Below are positions 1-11,916 of a stretch of DNA of 23,412 nt, one piece after another. Source of the DNA: Oscillospiraceae bacterium (GTDB lineage Bacteria; Bacillota_A; Clostridia; Oscillospirales; Oscillospiraceae); the NCBI GenBank assembly GCA_902789835.1, contig CADAPN010000020.1, positions 1-23,412 on the forward strand. The letters run 5' to 3'. A program made the position numbers and the translations under genes. Positions within the stretch are counted from its first letter, which is position 1, and each line of letters starts with the position of its first letter. Under the pieces are notes generated by a model. The model saw only the letters and a list, made by a program, of their open reading frames with translations, was not told the DNA's origin and searched no databases.

Positions 1-95
1 TCTTCCTGAACGACATGCCGCGCCTGCGTGCCCGGATGCGGGATGCTGGAATCCTCGTTAAAGAGGGAGAGGAGCATACAGCACAGCAGCTATGA
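1..95 (+). CDS. C-terminal fragment of an unknown protein
   Basis: An open frame enters from the left edge (first full codon at base 3) and ends at TGA 93-95, giving about 30 residues that finish in EGEEHTAQQL. The piece is charged and probably helical (PRLRARMRDAG). It is too short to assign to a family. Its stop overlaps the ATG of the next gene as ATGA, which suggests one operon with translational coupling. The frame is inferred only from being open and from this overlap. Confidence 0.5.
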   Translation, partial: FLNDMPRLRARMRDAGILVKEGEEHTAQQL

Positions 96-1114
96 CAAAT
101 GAACGTATTCTCACCCCGGCGGAGGGGATCTCCGCAGACGGCTATATCACCGACCAGGACTGCTTTTCTTCTGTCCGCTACCGCACGATGCGGGCCGACA
201 TCAACGGCTGCGGCTGGATCGCGGCCTACAATCTCCGCCATGCCCTCGGCGAGGAACTCGACTGGGACGGGGTCCGGCAGGAGATGGACGCCATGCACTC
301 GCTGCGCTTTCCCGGGCCGACGCTGATGCGGGTCATGCGGGAGTATCTCGCCAAATATGTCCCCGACTGCCGGGAGACCGTAGGCAGAGAAGAGGCGGCG
401 CAGGCGGCGAAGGACAGCCTTGCCGGAATCTTCCGCTATCAGGAGGGGCATGAGCCGCACTTCATCAGCTTCGTGAGGCAGCCGGATGGGCGCTTTCGCT
501 TCTTCAACGTGGCTGACGGCCTGGAAGACTGCGTGATGAGCATGGAGGACTTTGCCTCCGGCCACCTGCTTCGCGGGACGGTGATTGCGCTTACGGTACA
601 AGAAAAGCAAAAAGGAAAGGAAGGATGCACCATGAAATTCAAAATGGTCCACGAGAACTACAATGTTGCTGATCTGGACAAGTCCATGCGCTTTTATGAG
701 GAGGCGCTGGGCCTCAAAGAACGCAGACGGAAAACAAGCGACGAGCATATCATCGTCTTTATGGGCAACGATGAGTCGGACTTTGAGCTGGAGCTCACCT
801 GGCTGAAGGACCATCCGCAGAAGTACGACATCGGGGAAGAGGAGTTCCATCTGGCCTTCCGCACCGACGACTTTCTTCATCATGGATCCGGACGGCTACT
901 GGCTGGAGATCGTTCCGACCAGAAACTGAAAAAGAAGAATCGCAAAAGGACAGGATCAACAAAAAGATCCTGTCCTTCATCTCTATATAGGAATAACAAT
1001 CAGGCCGCTTTTTTCTCACTCTTGCCGAAGAAGGCGGCGATTTTTTCACGGCGTTTACGGCGACGGTCCCGGGCCTCGAGCCGTTCGCCCAGATCCCGGG
1101 CACCAACACCATAG
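92..1114 (+). CDS. Papain/C39-like cysteine-peptidase-like protein, running in frame into a broken glyoxalase gene
   Basis: The authentic part is about 180 residues (92-631). It contains NGCGWIAAYN (Cys40), HFISFVR (His123) and RFFNVADG (Asn139/Asp142). That Cys...His...Asn/Asp order and spacing resembles papain-fold C39-like peptidases; catalysis is an inference. No signal peptide or membrane segment is seen, so it is probably cytoplasmic. The start ATG overlaps the previous stop by 4 bp. There is no stop before the next gene: the frame passes through that gene's ribosome binding site and its first 81 codons, then continues out of frame to base 1114, overlapping the end of the convergent permease gene. 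Residues after about 260 look like junk (Arg/Ser-rich shadow of the opposite strand). Either a stop codon was lost (one CAA-to-TAA change would restore it near codon 170) or this is a decaying or mis-assembled locus. Family assignment is tentative. Confidence 0.5.
   Translation: MTNERILTPAEGISADGYITDQDCFSSVRYRTMRADINGCGWIAAYNLRHALGEELDWDGVRQEMDAMHSLRFPGPTLMRVMREYLAKYVPDCRETVGREEAAQAAKDSLAGIFRYQEGHEPHFISFVRQPDGRFRFFNVADGLEDCVMSMEDFASGHLLRGTVIALTVQEKQKGKEGCTMKFKMVHENYNVADLDKSMRFYEEALGLKERRRKTSDEHIIVFMGNDESDFELELTWLKDHPQKYDIGEEEFHLAFRTDDFLHHGSGRLLAGDRSDQKLKKKNRKRTGSTKRSCPSSLYRNNNQAAFFSLLPKKAAIFSRRLRRRSRASSRSPRSRAPTP
632..929 (+). pseudogene. Glyoxalase I-like (VOC family) gene with internal frameshifting deletion
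   Basis: ATG 632 follows a purine-rich ribosome binding site (AAAGGAAAGGAAGG). It opens a typical lactoylglutathione lyase N-terminus: MKFKMVHEN with metal ligand His7, ELELTWL with Glu54 and EFHLAFRTDDF with His73. Right after the DDF at about 874 the reading frame changes by one. The sequence from 873 reads FFIMDPDGYWLEIVP and stops at TGA 927-929, which is the family's C-terminus and contains the fourth metal ligand, Glu. About 22-26 codons that normally lie between these blocks are missing. Intact members are about 125 residues. All four metal-ligand positions survive but in two frames, so no functional enzyme is expected. It would have detoxified methylglyoxal. A sequencing or assembly error is possible. 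Confidence 0.7.
946..977 (-). terminator. Rho-independent terminator of the FbpABC-type operon
   Basis: A perfect 12-bp stem (AAGGACAGGATC, 946-957, pairing with 966-977) has an 8-nt loop. On the minus strand it lies about 22 nt past the permease stop and is followed by TTTTGCGATTCTT. The plus-strand side lacks a U-run, so it serves mainly the leftward operon. Confidence 0.75.
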
Positions 1115-2904
1115 ACCAGGTAGAGGATGATACCGGAGACGACCATGATGAACACCGTAGACGCGCAGCGGCGACCGGAGGCATTGACATTATAACCGTA
1201 GAGCCCCTCCTCGGCGCACATGGCCTGAATGACCATGGCATAGCTGGTGCCGTAGGTGCTGGCAAAGGTGGCGGACATGTCATACTCGGTGAACAGCGCG
1301 TTGAAGTTCAGCGCGAACACCGCAAGCACACTCGGCAGTATGATCGGCAGTTTCACCTTCAGGAAGGTGCGAAGTCCGCCGGCACCGAGGTTGCGGGCCG
1401 CGTCCTCCAGCTCTTCGTCGATGGAATAGAAGGAGGCCTTGATCATACGCAGCGAAAACGGCAGCTTGGTCACCGTATAGGCCATGACGATGAGGATGCG
1501 GACATTCTGGGCATAGTAGAGATTCTGGTTACCGATGTACCAGACAGAATCACTGTTGAAGTAGGTGCGATAAGAATAGCAGATCAGAATGGTCGGGAGA
1601 AGCCAAGGGAAAAGCAGGGCGTATTCCAGAACCACACCGCTTTTTTTATTGCGCTTCTTGAAGATGTAGTTGCAGGCGACTACTACAATTACACAGGCCA
1701 GCGCAGCGGCGAGAGCGGAAAGAATAAAACTGAGCCGGATGCCTCCAAGGGTGGCATCATTGGAAAAGACGCCCGAGATGGAGCCGACGCGGGTTTTGTA
1801 CTTGCCGCGGCTCGTGAGATATTCGTAGTCCTCCTGACCGAAGTAGTTGATCAACGTCCAGTGAGTCAAATCCAACTTCTTCAGCCGGATAGCGCTGTAG
1901 GTCTGGAAAGAGAAGATGATGATCATAACCACAGGGGTCATATAGATGATGAAGAGCACATAGGCGTAGATGTGAGCCAGAATGTTCCAGACGGGATTGG
2001 TAATCTTTTGCTTTTGAAGCTTGGCCTTAGTCTTAGATACGGAAAGGTAATGCCCTTTGCGTTCATAGGAGGAGAGCACGGTCAGCAGCACGATGGTAAA
2101 CATGGCAAGGATGATGCTGAGCAGGGCGGCGCGGGCTTGGGGGAACGCCTCGTCTGCAGAAGAAGAGCCGGCCAGACGGACGATTTCAGGGTTAATTGAG
2201 TCGTAACCCAGAAGAGTCGGCGCAGACATGGCGCAGAGCCCGGTGATGAAGGTCATGACCGTGAGGGAGAACATCGTGGGGATCAGGGTGGGGAAGACCA
2301 CCTTCCAGAGAACCTTGAAAGGTTTGGCTCCCATGTTGCGGGCAGCCTCTACAGTGTTGTAGTCAATGCCGCGAATGGCATTGCGTAGGAAGAGCATGTG
2401 GTTCGATGTGCAGGCGAAAGTCATCGTAAAGAGGACAGCGTTGAAGCCGGAAAACCAGGTAGGATTGACGCCGGGGAAGGCGTTTTTCAGAGCTGTGGTG
2501 AGAATGCCGTCGCTGGCATAGAGAAACATGTACCCGGTGACGAGGGCGACGCCGGAATAAATCATCGTCGTCATATAGCCCACACGCAGGATCTTGGCAC
2601 CTTTGATGTCAAAGTACTCGGTCAGCAGCACGATGGACACGCCGATGACGTTGACCGTGATGACCAGGAGCACTGCGAGTTTCAGGGAATTCCAAACATA
2701 CTTCCCCATGTTGCCTGCGAGGAAGAAGCGTATAACCGCAAAAGGATCGCGCTCTCCAGCAGCATTTTTGGTGTTGAATATGCTGGTCAACGTATTGAGA
2801 CAGGGAAGCAGCATGAAGCCGAAGAACAGATAAGCGAAGAATGCTACCCCGATAATACGCACCAGCGTTTCCGGATGAAGCTTCTGATCAAGTGTCCGGT
2901 TCAT
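1000..2904 (-). CDS. ABC transporter permease, double-domain (FbpB/ThiP type)
   Basis: Membrane component of a binding-protein-dependent importer, 634 residues. It holds two fused permease halves, each with an ATPase-contacting EAA loop: AARNMGAKPFKVLWK in the first half and DAARNLGAGGLRTFLK in the second. About twelve hydrophobic segments are visible. Two-in-one permeases are typical of the ferric iron/thiamine/phosphonate branch (FbpB, ThiP); at 634 residues this one is somewhat long, with an extended central stretch between the halves. ATG 2904 overlaps the TGA of the ATPase gene (ATGA), so the two are translationally coupled. The C-terminus is strongly basic. The substrate cannot be read from the permease. 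The right half overlaps no other convincing gene. Confidence 0.85.
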   Translation of the reverse strand: MNRTLDQKLHPETLVRIIGVAFFAYLFFGFMLLPCLNTLTSIFNTKNAAGERDPFAVIRFFLAGNMGKYVWNSLKLAVLLVITVNVIGVSIVLLTEYFDIKGAKILRVGYMTTMIYSGVALVTGYMFLYASDGILTTALKNAFPGVNPTWFSGFNAVLFTMTFACTSNHMLFLRNAIRGIDYNTVEAARNMGAKPFKVLWKVVFPTLIPTMFSLTVMTFITGLCAMSAPTLLGYDSINPEIVRLAGSSSADEAFPQARAALLSIILAMFTIVLLTVLSSYERKGHYLSVSKTKAKLQKQKITNPVWNILAHIYAYVLFIIYMTPVVMIIIFSFQTYSAIRLKKLDLTHWTLINYFGQEDYEYLTSRGKYKTRVGSISGVFSNDATLGGIRLSFILSALAAALACVIVVVACNYIFKKRNKKSGVVLEYALLFPWLLPTILICYSYRTYFNSDSVWYIGNQNLYYAQNVRILIVMAYTVTKLPFSLRMIKASFYSIDEELEDAARNLGAGGLRTFLKVKLPIILPSVLAVFALNFNALFTEYDMSATFASTYGTSYAMVIQAMCAEEGLYGYNVNASGRRCASTVFIMVVSGIILYLVYGVGARDLGERLEARDRRRKRREKIAAFFGKSEKKAA

Positions 2905-3938
2905 GATTTTGCCTCCGCTTCTACTTCTGGCGGATAAGCCATAACATCGCGCGGATCGATGATCACCTTGACCTGCTGCCCCACCTCATAGATCCGCACA
3001 CCGTCGTTTTTCTCGATGACCTTGACGGTCTGGCTGCCAAGGTCGATATAATACTTGATATAGAGACCGTAGTATTCGCGGCTGGTGACGGTGCCGTCAA
3101 GTGCAAGCTGTCCGGGAAGAGGATCAACATTAACATGCATCCGTTCAAGACGGATATAGTTGTGATCTGTGGACTTCAAAGCCGCGCCGGCGTCGATCAT
3201 TTTCTGCACGACCGACTCGGAGAGGCGATTGATGTCGCCGATAAAGTTGCAGACGAATTCGGTTTTCGAGAAGTTGTAGACTTCGTTCGGGGTGCCGATC
3301 TGTTCAATATAGCCCTTGTTGAAGACAGCGATCCGGTCGGAAAGGGTTAGGGCCTCTTCCTGGTCGTGGGTAACGTAGATGGTAGTGATGCCGAAGTCTT
3401 TCTGCATCTGTTTAAGCTCGTTGCGCAGCTGGACACGGAGCTTTGCGTCAAGGTTAGAGAGCGGTTCATCCATGCAGATGATGGCAGGCTCGGTGACCAG
3501 CGCGCGAGCGATGGCAACACGCTGCTGCTGTCCGCCGGAGAGCTGGGAAACGGCCTTCATGAGCTGTTCGTCTGAGAGGTCGACTTTCTTCGCGATTTCG
3601 CGGACTTTCTGGTCGATCTCGTTCTTCTTCAATTTCTTGATCTTTAAGCCGAAGGCGATATTGTCGTAGACCGTCATGGTGGGGAAAAGAGCATAGCTTT
3701 GGAAAACAATGCCGATGTTGCGATCCTCGATGGGAACGTGGGTGATGTCTCGGTCCTTGACGACGACTGTGCCGGAGACAGGCTCAATGAAGCCGGTGAT
3801 AGTACGTAAAGTGGTAGTTTTTCCGCAGCCAGACGGACCAAGGAAGGTGAAGAACTCACCCTCTTTAACATGGACATTGATGTTGTGCAGAGCGGTAAAA
3901 TCGCCGAATTTGACGACGATGTCATTGAGCTTTATCAT
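2901..3938 (-). CDS. ABC transporter ATP-binding protein (PotA/FbpC family)
   Basis: The 345-residue ATPase powers the importer from the cytoplasmic face. It shows Walker A GPSGCGKTT (about residues 34-42), Q-loop Gln80, signature LSGGQQQR (133-140), Walker B IICMDEP with Glu158, D-loop SNLD and H-loop His191 (YVTHDQEEA). The roughly 110-residue C-terminal extension fits the TOBE regulatory domain of the PotA/FbpC/MalK group. I start it at ATG 3938 (MIKLND) because AGGAGG lies at 3949-3954, about 10 nt upstream; the frame stays open further up but has no comparable site. Gene order (binding protein, ATPase, permease) and the 4-bp overlap with the permease indicate one operon. The family covers Fe3+, polyamines, phosphonates and thiamine, so substrate is open. 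Confidence 0.88.
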   Translation of the reverse strand: MIKLNDIVVKFGDFTALHNINVHVKEGEFFTFLGPSGCGKTTTLRTITGFIEPVSGTVVVKDRDITHVPIEDRNIGIVFQSYALFPTMTVYDNIAFGLKIKKLKKNEIDQKVREIAKKVDLSDEQLMKAVSQLSGGQQQRVAIARALVTEPAIICMDEPLSNLDAKLRVQLRNELKQMQKDFGITTIYVTHDQEEALTLSDRIAVFNKGYIEQIGTPNEVYNFSKTEFVCNFIGDINRLSESVVQKMIDAGAALKSTDHNYIRLERMHVNVDPLPGQLALDGTVTSREYYGLYIKYYIDLGSQTVKVIEKNDGVRIYEVGQQVKVIIDPRDVMAYPPEVEAEAKS

Positions 3939-3983
3939 AGGGGAATAACCTCCTGTGAGTATGGAGTAAAACAGTTGTGTAGT

Positions 3984-4018
3984 ACAATGGCGAGTTGGAG
4001 GGTCCAACTCGCCATTGT
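3984..4018 (-). other. Perfect 16-bp intergenic hairpin after the binding-protein gene
   Basis: ACAATGGCGAGTTGGA (3984-3999) pairs exactly with 4003-4018 across a GGG loop. It begins 18 nt after the binding-protein stop. No U-run follows on the minus strand (ACTACACAACTG), so it is better read as an mRNA-stabilising or processing element that keeps the binding-protein message in excess than as a terminator. Confidence 0.6.
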
Positions 4019-4036
4019 GAGAAGTAAGGATGGGAA

Positions 4037-5254
4037 TTACTCCGCCTTCTGGGTCAGGGTCGCCCAGTCAAGGCTATCCCAGTCCGGCTCGGGCTTGGCG
4101 TCGGAGGCGTCAGCCCAGTAGAAGCCGAGGTTGGTCATGATGTTGGTCCACTCAGCGCTGTGAGCGGCAACATACTCGGCATAGTTCATGTCAGTGCCTT
4201 CAATCGGGTTGAGGGCAAAGTTCGGGATGAGATAGATGGATGGAATGTCATCGCCATAGACCAGCTCGGCGGCTTCCTGGTTGCAGGGGAAGCTGTCGAA
4301 CTCTTCCGCCCAGTCAGCCTGGACTTCAGCGGAACCGAACCATTCGCAGAAGGCCTTGACAGCCTCGGTCTGCTCTTCGGTACGGCCGGCCTTATCGAGG
4401 ATGCCGAGGTACTCGGCGATGTAATAGGTGCCGTCCTTGATGTCGACGAGGTTCCAGTTCTCGGGCTCAAGTGCGCCGACCAGAGGATGTTCAGAACCAT
4501 CTGCCGCTGCGTCGATCTTGCCGTAAAGAGCAGAAGAGTAGAACTCAGAGACTGCGACGTCGCCCTTGTTTAGCGGGTCAAAGCCATACTTGTAGTCATC
4601 GCCGCCGGAAACACCTTCCGCACAGAACTTCCACAGGGCTTTCCAGCCGTCGATGGAGATGCCGCCGGCCGGAGAAGCGGGATCCGCGAAGGGATAGAGC
4701 ATGGCAGAGTTGATGTTTGCGTTGGTGGTGCCGCCAATCTTGTTCTGACGATACCACTTGTAGCCACTGTTGACAACATCGGCCCAGTGATCAAAGTGGA
4801 GCTCCTCACCGTTGGTGCCGAACTCATCGTTACGATAGAGCATCAGAACGTTCTGAATAACAATGCCGTAGGCCTTGCCGTCATACTTGAACTCACCGAC
4901 CTGATCGGCCCAGGACGGAGTCCAGTCGGCGATCTTGAGGTTTTCATATTCGCCGTTGATGAGCTGGCCCCAGCGGGTCTCGTTCAGGCCGAAGATCAGG
5001 TCACCATCTTTCTTCTCATTGGCAGCCTGAACTGCAGCAGTGTCACCGGAGATGACGCTGTTGTCGTCAATGCTGATGGTGAAGCCAGCATCCTTTGCTT
5101 CCTGAATGAGCCAGGTGGTACGCTCAGTGGAGTTGGAGTTGGAATAGATCCGGATGGTGTAGTCGGAGTAGTCCGCGTCGTCCGCCGCAAAAGCCGACAC
5201 GCCCAGACTCAGGCACAGTGCAAGTGCCAGAAGAATGGATAATGCTTTTTTCAT
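4037..5254 (-). CDS. ABC transporter substrate-binding protein (FbpA/PotD-like)
   Basis: A 405-residue exported solute-binding protein, first gene of the three-gene importer operon. The start at ATG 5254 gives MKKALSILLALALCLSLGVS followed by AFA-ADD, a signal peptide with a signal peptidase I type site; GGAGGAAACAAC lies directly before the ATG. The mature part shows periplasmic-binding-protein features such as IRIYSNSNS at the N-terminus and GTYYIAEYLG in the C-terminal lobe. A Tyr-Tyr pair is seen there, reminiscent of FbpA-type iron ligands, but I cannot align it, so iron as substrate is only a suggestion. No lipobox cysteine is present, unusual for a Gram-positive binding protein. An upstream extension of the frame to 5434 crosses the promoter and is not coding. 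Confidence 0.82.
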   Translation of the reverse strand: MKKALSILLALALCLSLGVSAFAADDADYSDYTIRIYSNSNSTERTTWLIQEAKDAGFTISIDDNSVISGDTAAVQAANEKKDGDLIFGLNETRWGQLINGEYENLKIADWTPSWADQVGEFKYDGKAYGIVIQNVLMLYRNDEFGTNGEELHFDHWADVVNSGYKWYRQNKIGGTTNANINSAMLYPFADPASPAGGISIDGWKALWKFCAEGVSGGDDYKYGFDPLNKGDVAVSEFYSSALYGKIDAAADGSEHPLVGALEPENWNLVDIKDGTYYIAEYLGILDKAGRTEEQTEAVKAFCEWFGSAEVQADWAEEFDSFPCNQEAAELVYGDDIPSIYLIPNFALNPIEGTDMNYAEYVAAHSAEWTNIMTNLGFYWADASDAKPEPDWDSLDWATLTQKAE

Positions 5255-5338
5255 GTTGTTTCCTCCATACATTTTTATTTTCCGCGACCCCGAAATCCGG
5301 AGCCGGAGAATACTGCAACAAACTCTTAACAAAATTGA

Positions 5339-5367
5339 AGTATACTCCGTTTTGTGTAATCTGTCAA
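5339..5367 (-). promoter_or_regulatory. Sigma-A promoter of the FbpABC-type operon
   Basis: On the minus strand TTGACA (5362-5367), a 17-bp spacer and TATACT (5339-5344): only one base off consensus. The predicted start is near 5332, leaving about an 80-nt leader before ATG 5254. Confidence 0.85.
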
Positions 5368-5417
5368 TCATCCATCTTTTCATGGATGCATAAGACCTCT
5401 TGATCTGGTAATATAAA

Positions 5418-5455
5418 CAAGCCCCCTCCGCCAATATGGCTGGCAGAGGGGCTTG
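5418..5455 (-). terminator. Terminator after the beta-galactosidase gene
   Basis: A GC-rich imperfect stem (AAGCCCC against GGGGCTT at the base, GCCA/TGGC near the loop) lies about 30 nt past the lacZ stop. On the minus strand it is followed by TTGTTTATATTA. It separates the galactoside operon from the next promoter. Confidence 0.7.
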
Positions 5456-5485
5456 AATATGGTATAAGGGGGACCAACGTGCGGC

Positions 5486-9324
<3,839 letters not shown>

Positions 9325-9332
<8 letters not shown>

Positions 9333-10212
9333 GTGTATCACCCACTTTCAGGTTGATAACCGCCAGAATGGCCACCAGGATGAAGACCAGGAAGGACATG
9401 GCGGAGGCATAACCGAAGTTTGCTACGCCGGTGCCGAAGGCACTGTTGTAGATGTAGTGGGACATGGTCATGGTGGTGCCGGCGGGGCCGCCGTTGGTGA
9501 GGTTGACCGACTCGTCGAACAGCTGCAGCGTGCCGTTGATGGACATGATGAAGGTCATGATGATCACCGGCTTCAGCTGCGGCACGGTAATCTGCCAGAA
9601 GGTGTTCCAGCCGTTGGCGCCGTCAATGTGGGCGGCTTCATAGACGGAGTAGTCCAGGTTCTGCAGACCCGCGAGATAGAAGACCATGTTGTATCCGGTC
9701 CAGCGCCAGATCAGCGCGAAAATAATCACGCCGCGGGCGGTACCGGTCTGGCCGAGCCAGTTGATGTTCTCCTTAATGAGACCGAGGTTCATCAGAATGC
9801 TGTTGATGAGGCCCTGGGTCGCAAACAGAGAACGGAAAATCAAAGCATAGGAAACCAGGGAAATCGCGCAGGGGAGGAAGATACAGGTACGGAACAGACC
9901 GCGGAACTTGAGGTTCGGATTGTTCAGAAGCTGTGCCAGAAGAATGGCGAGGACCAGCATGATGGGAACCTGAACGATCAGGTAGAAGAAGGTGTTCTTG
10001 AGCGTGGTCATGAACATCTTGTCCTTGAACATGCGGGTATAGTTATAAAACGGATTTCCGAATTTTTCGGAAGCCCAGATCATGTTGGCGCTGGAACCTG
10101 TCTTCAGCGATGTGATGAACGCGGCAATCATCGGATAGAAGCTGAAAATCATAATCAGGATCGAAGCGATGGCCAGAAAGGCCCAGCCCCATGCGTTGCG
10201 TTTTTTCTCCAC
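9325..10212 (-). CDS. Carbohydrate ABC transporter permease (MalF/GanP type)
   Basis: First inner-membrane subunit of the galactoside importer, 295 residues. It has a short cytoplasmic N-terminus, six hydrophobic segments and the CUT1 EAA loop YEAAHIDGANGWNTFWQI followed by TVPQLKPV. The motif NLTNGGPAGTTMTMSHYIY is characteristic of MalF-like permeases. The start is a GTG (10210-10212) preceded by AAAGGAGG at good spacing, so the non-ATG start is well supported. The gene follows the binding-protein gene after a 106-bp gap containing a strong hairpin, and its own stop is embedded in the start region of the second permease. It forms a heterodimer with that protein in the cell membrane. Confidence 0.88.
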
Positions 10213-10255
10213 AGAAATCCTCCTTTCGGGAGCACATAACCCGGATAAAAAGGAA

Positions 10256-10284
10256 CAGGCCCGTCATGAATCATGACGGGCCTG
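10256..10284 (-). terminator. Intra-operon attenuating terminator after the sugar-binding protein gene
   Basis: A perfect palindromic stem, CAGGCCCGTCATGA (10256-10269) pairing with 10271-10284, is followed on the minus strand by TTCCTTTTTATCC. Sitting between binding protein and permease, it would let most transcripts stop after the binding-protein gene, the usual way to make that subunit in excess. Confidence 0.75.
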
Positions 10285-10318
10285 CGGCATGTTTTACATG
10301 GCCCGTTAACGGATCGGA

Positions 10319-11704
10319 TCAGAAGCCCATCTCGAAGGTGAGCTGATCCTGAGCGTTCTGCAGCTCGGAAGCGAGATCCGCACCGTTGACGATATTGGTG
10401 ATGGCGTTGCCGACATAAGTCCGCATGGTGTAGTGGTAGTCGTTCTGCTCAATGACGGGAACGTAGGCGCCCATGCCGACGATGCTGGAGTAGATGGCCT
10501 GGCCGTCGAAGTAGTCGACACCGGCCTGATACACGTCGGACTGGCCGGCGGAGATGCAGCAGGTGATGACGCCGCCGGTGGTGAGCGCCAGGTCATAGGT
10601 CTCTCTGGAGCCTGCGCCGCCGCCGAAGGTGTAGGCAAGGAACTCACGGGCGAGGTCGACGTTCTTGCAGTTGCCGGTGATGTAGAGGGAGGAGCCGCCG
10701 TTGGCCGCATAGCCTTCCTTGCCGCCTTCCAGGGTCGGGATGGTGGTGATGGCCCACTTGCCGCTGTTGTCCGCGACCTGCTCGATGGTCGGGATGATCC
10801 AGTTGCCGTTCATGACGCCGGCGACCTGGTTGCCCTGGATGGTCTGGTCGGTGTACTCAGACCAGGAGTTTGCGAGGATGATGGTGCCGTCCTTGGCACC
10901 CTGAACGATGACTTCGATGATTTTCGCGAAGGGCTCATTGTCGACGAGGTTCGGCTTGCCGTCTTTCCACTGGGAGAGGCCTTCAGCCTGCATCATCAGA
11001 TAAGGCAGGTCATCGCCGGAGTGGTCCATGGAGAGCAGGGCATAGCCGGTCTTCTCCTTGACATCGCGGGCAATCTCAAGCCAGCGGTCCCAGCTGATGC
11101 CGGTGACGTCGGAGATGGTGTAGCCGCACTCCGCAAGAACATCGGTGCGGTAGGCGAAGATCGCGGTGCCGTTGTCAACGGGAGCGCCGTAGTGGACGCC
11201 GCCGATGGTGCTGTAGCTCAGCTTTTCAGCGCCGAAGTCGTCCCAGTTGATGTCAGTGCCTTCGAGAGTCTGCCATGCGTCGGGATAGTTGGCGACGTAG
11301 TTCTGAATGTAGTGATCCTGGAAAAGAACGATATCGGGCAGGGTGCTCAGGTCGCCGGAAGAGGCAGCCAGGGTGACGGCCTGTTCAACATCACTGGAAC
11401 CGGACTGCTGGATGATTTCCAGCTTGAAGTCGGGATTGACATTCCGGAAGGCGGCTTCAGCGGCCTGCAGAGCGGGGATGTTGAAGTTGGCATCCCAGGC
11501 ATAAACGCTCAGCGTACTGCCTTCCGGGGCGGCTGCGGCTTCTTCTGATGGAGAGGCTTCTTCCGCAGCTGGTGCTTCAGTGGCGGCGGGGGCCTCGGTG
11601 GCCGCAGGGGCCTCGGTGGCCGCAGGGGTCGAGGAACTACCGCAGGCGGTCAGCAGTGCAAGGCTCATTGCCAGCACGAGAAGAATCGCGAGGGTCTTTT
11701 TCAT
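10319..11704 (-). CDS. Sugar ABC transporter substrate-binding lipoprotein
   Basis: A 461-residue CUT1-family (family 1) solute-binding protein and first gene of the galactoside operon. It begins MKKTLAILLVLAMSLALLTA followed by Cys21, a classical lipobox (LTAC) for lipid anchoring to the outside of the membrane. Next comes a low-complexity linker of PAATEA repeats (residues 27-50). The mature domain starts around STLSVYAWDANFN and contains typical elements such as ADIVLFQDHY-like text (PDIVLFQDHYIQ) and NGNWIIPTI. The ribosome binding site GGAGG sits 6 nt before ATG 11704. The lacZ gene three genes downstream makes lactose or another beta-galactoside the likely ligand, an inference from context. 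Expression is probably controlled by the AraC-type gene immediately upstream. Confidence 0.88.
   Translation of the reverse strand: MKKTLAILLVLAMSLALLTACGSSSTPAATEAPAATEAPAATEAPAAEEASPSEEAAAAPEGSTLSVYAWDANFNIPALQAAEAAFRNVNPDFKLEIIQQSGSSDVEQAVTLAASSGDLSTLPDIVLFQDHYIQNYVANYPDAWQTLEGTDINWDDFGAEKLSYSTIGGVHYGAPVDNGTAIFAYRTDVLAECGYTISDVTGISWDRWLEIARDVKEKTGYALLSMDHSGDDLPYLMMQAEGLSQWKDGKPNLVDNEPFAKIIEVIVQGAKDGTIILANSWSEYTDQTIQGNQVAGVMNGNWIIPTIEQVADNSGKWAITTIPTLEGGKEGYAANGGSSLYITGNCKNVDLAREFLAYTFGGGAGSRETYDLALTTGGVITCCISAGQSDVYQAGVDYFDGQAIYSSIVGMGAYVPVIEQNDYHYTMRTYVGNAITNIVNGADLASELQNAQDQLTFEMGF
11555..11626 (-). repeat. 18-bp tandem repeat encoding PAATEA linker units
   Basis: Three copies of PAATEA and a fourth altered copy (PAAEEA) form four 18-bp units in the lipoprotein linker. 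Two of the units are identical in DNA sequence. Such tracts can change copy number in frame and alter how far the binding domain stands off the membrane. Confidence 0.7.
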
Positions 11705-11797
11705 TTTCTACCTCCAAAAAAGTATTTACGATGGCGTGGTCTGAGGACAGGCAGCCTTCGCTTTAGGCAAAAGATACAAATCCGACAGGCGGCACCA

Positions 11798-11832
11798 CAC
11801 ATGCATATGTGCATGATATCATGTTACATGCA
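11798..11832. promoter_or_regulatory. Palindrome cluster over the galactoside operon promoter (operator candidate)
   Basis: CATGATATCATG (11812-11823) is a perfect 12-bp palindrome that covers the -10 hexamer. Next to it CACATGCATATGTG (11798-11811) has 5-bp inverted arms, and a further ACATGC follows at 11826-11831. Repeated CATG half-sites over a promoter suggest regulator binding, for example by the neighbouring AraC-type protein or a repressor. Confidence 0.45.
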
Positions 11833-11841
11833 ATTTGTAAA
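11813..11841 (-). promoter_or_regulatory. Sigma-A promoter of the galactoside operon
   Basis: On the minus strand TTTACA (11836-11841), a 17-bp spacer and TATCAT (11813-11818). Predicted start near 11806 leaves a leader of about 100 nt to ATG 11704. Both boxes have one mismatch to consensus. Confidence 0.65.
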
Positions 11842-11916
11842 GTTGCTTTCACTGATAAAAACAGCAAATAAGATCATAAAAGACAATTGAAAAGAAGAAA
11901 AAGAAAAGTAAAAAGC

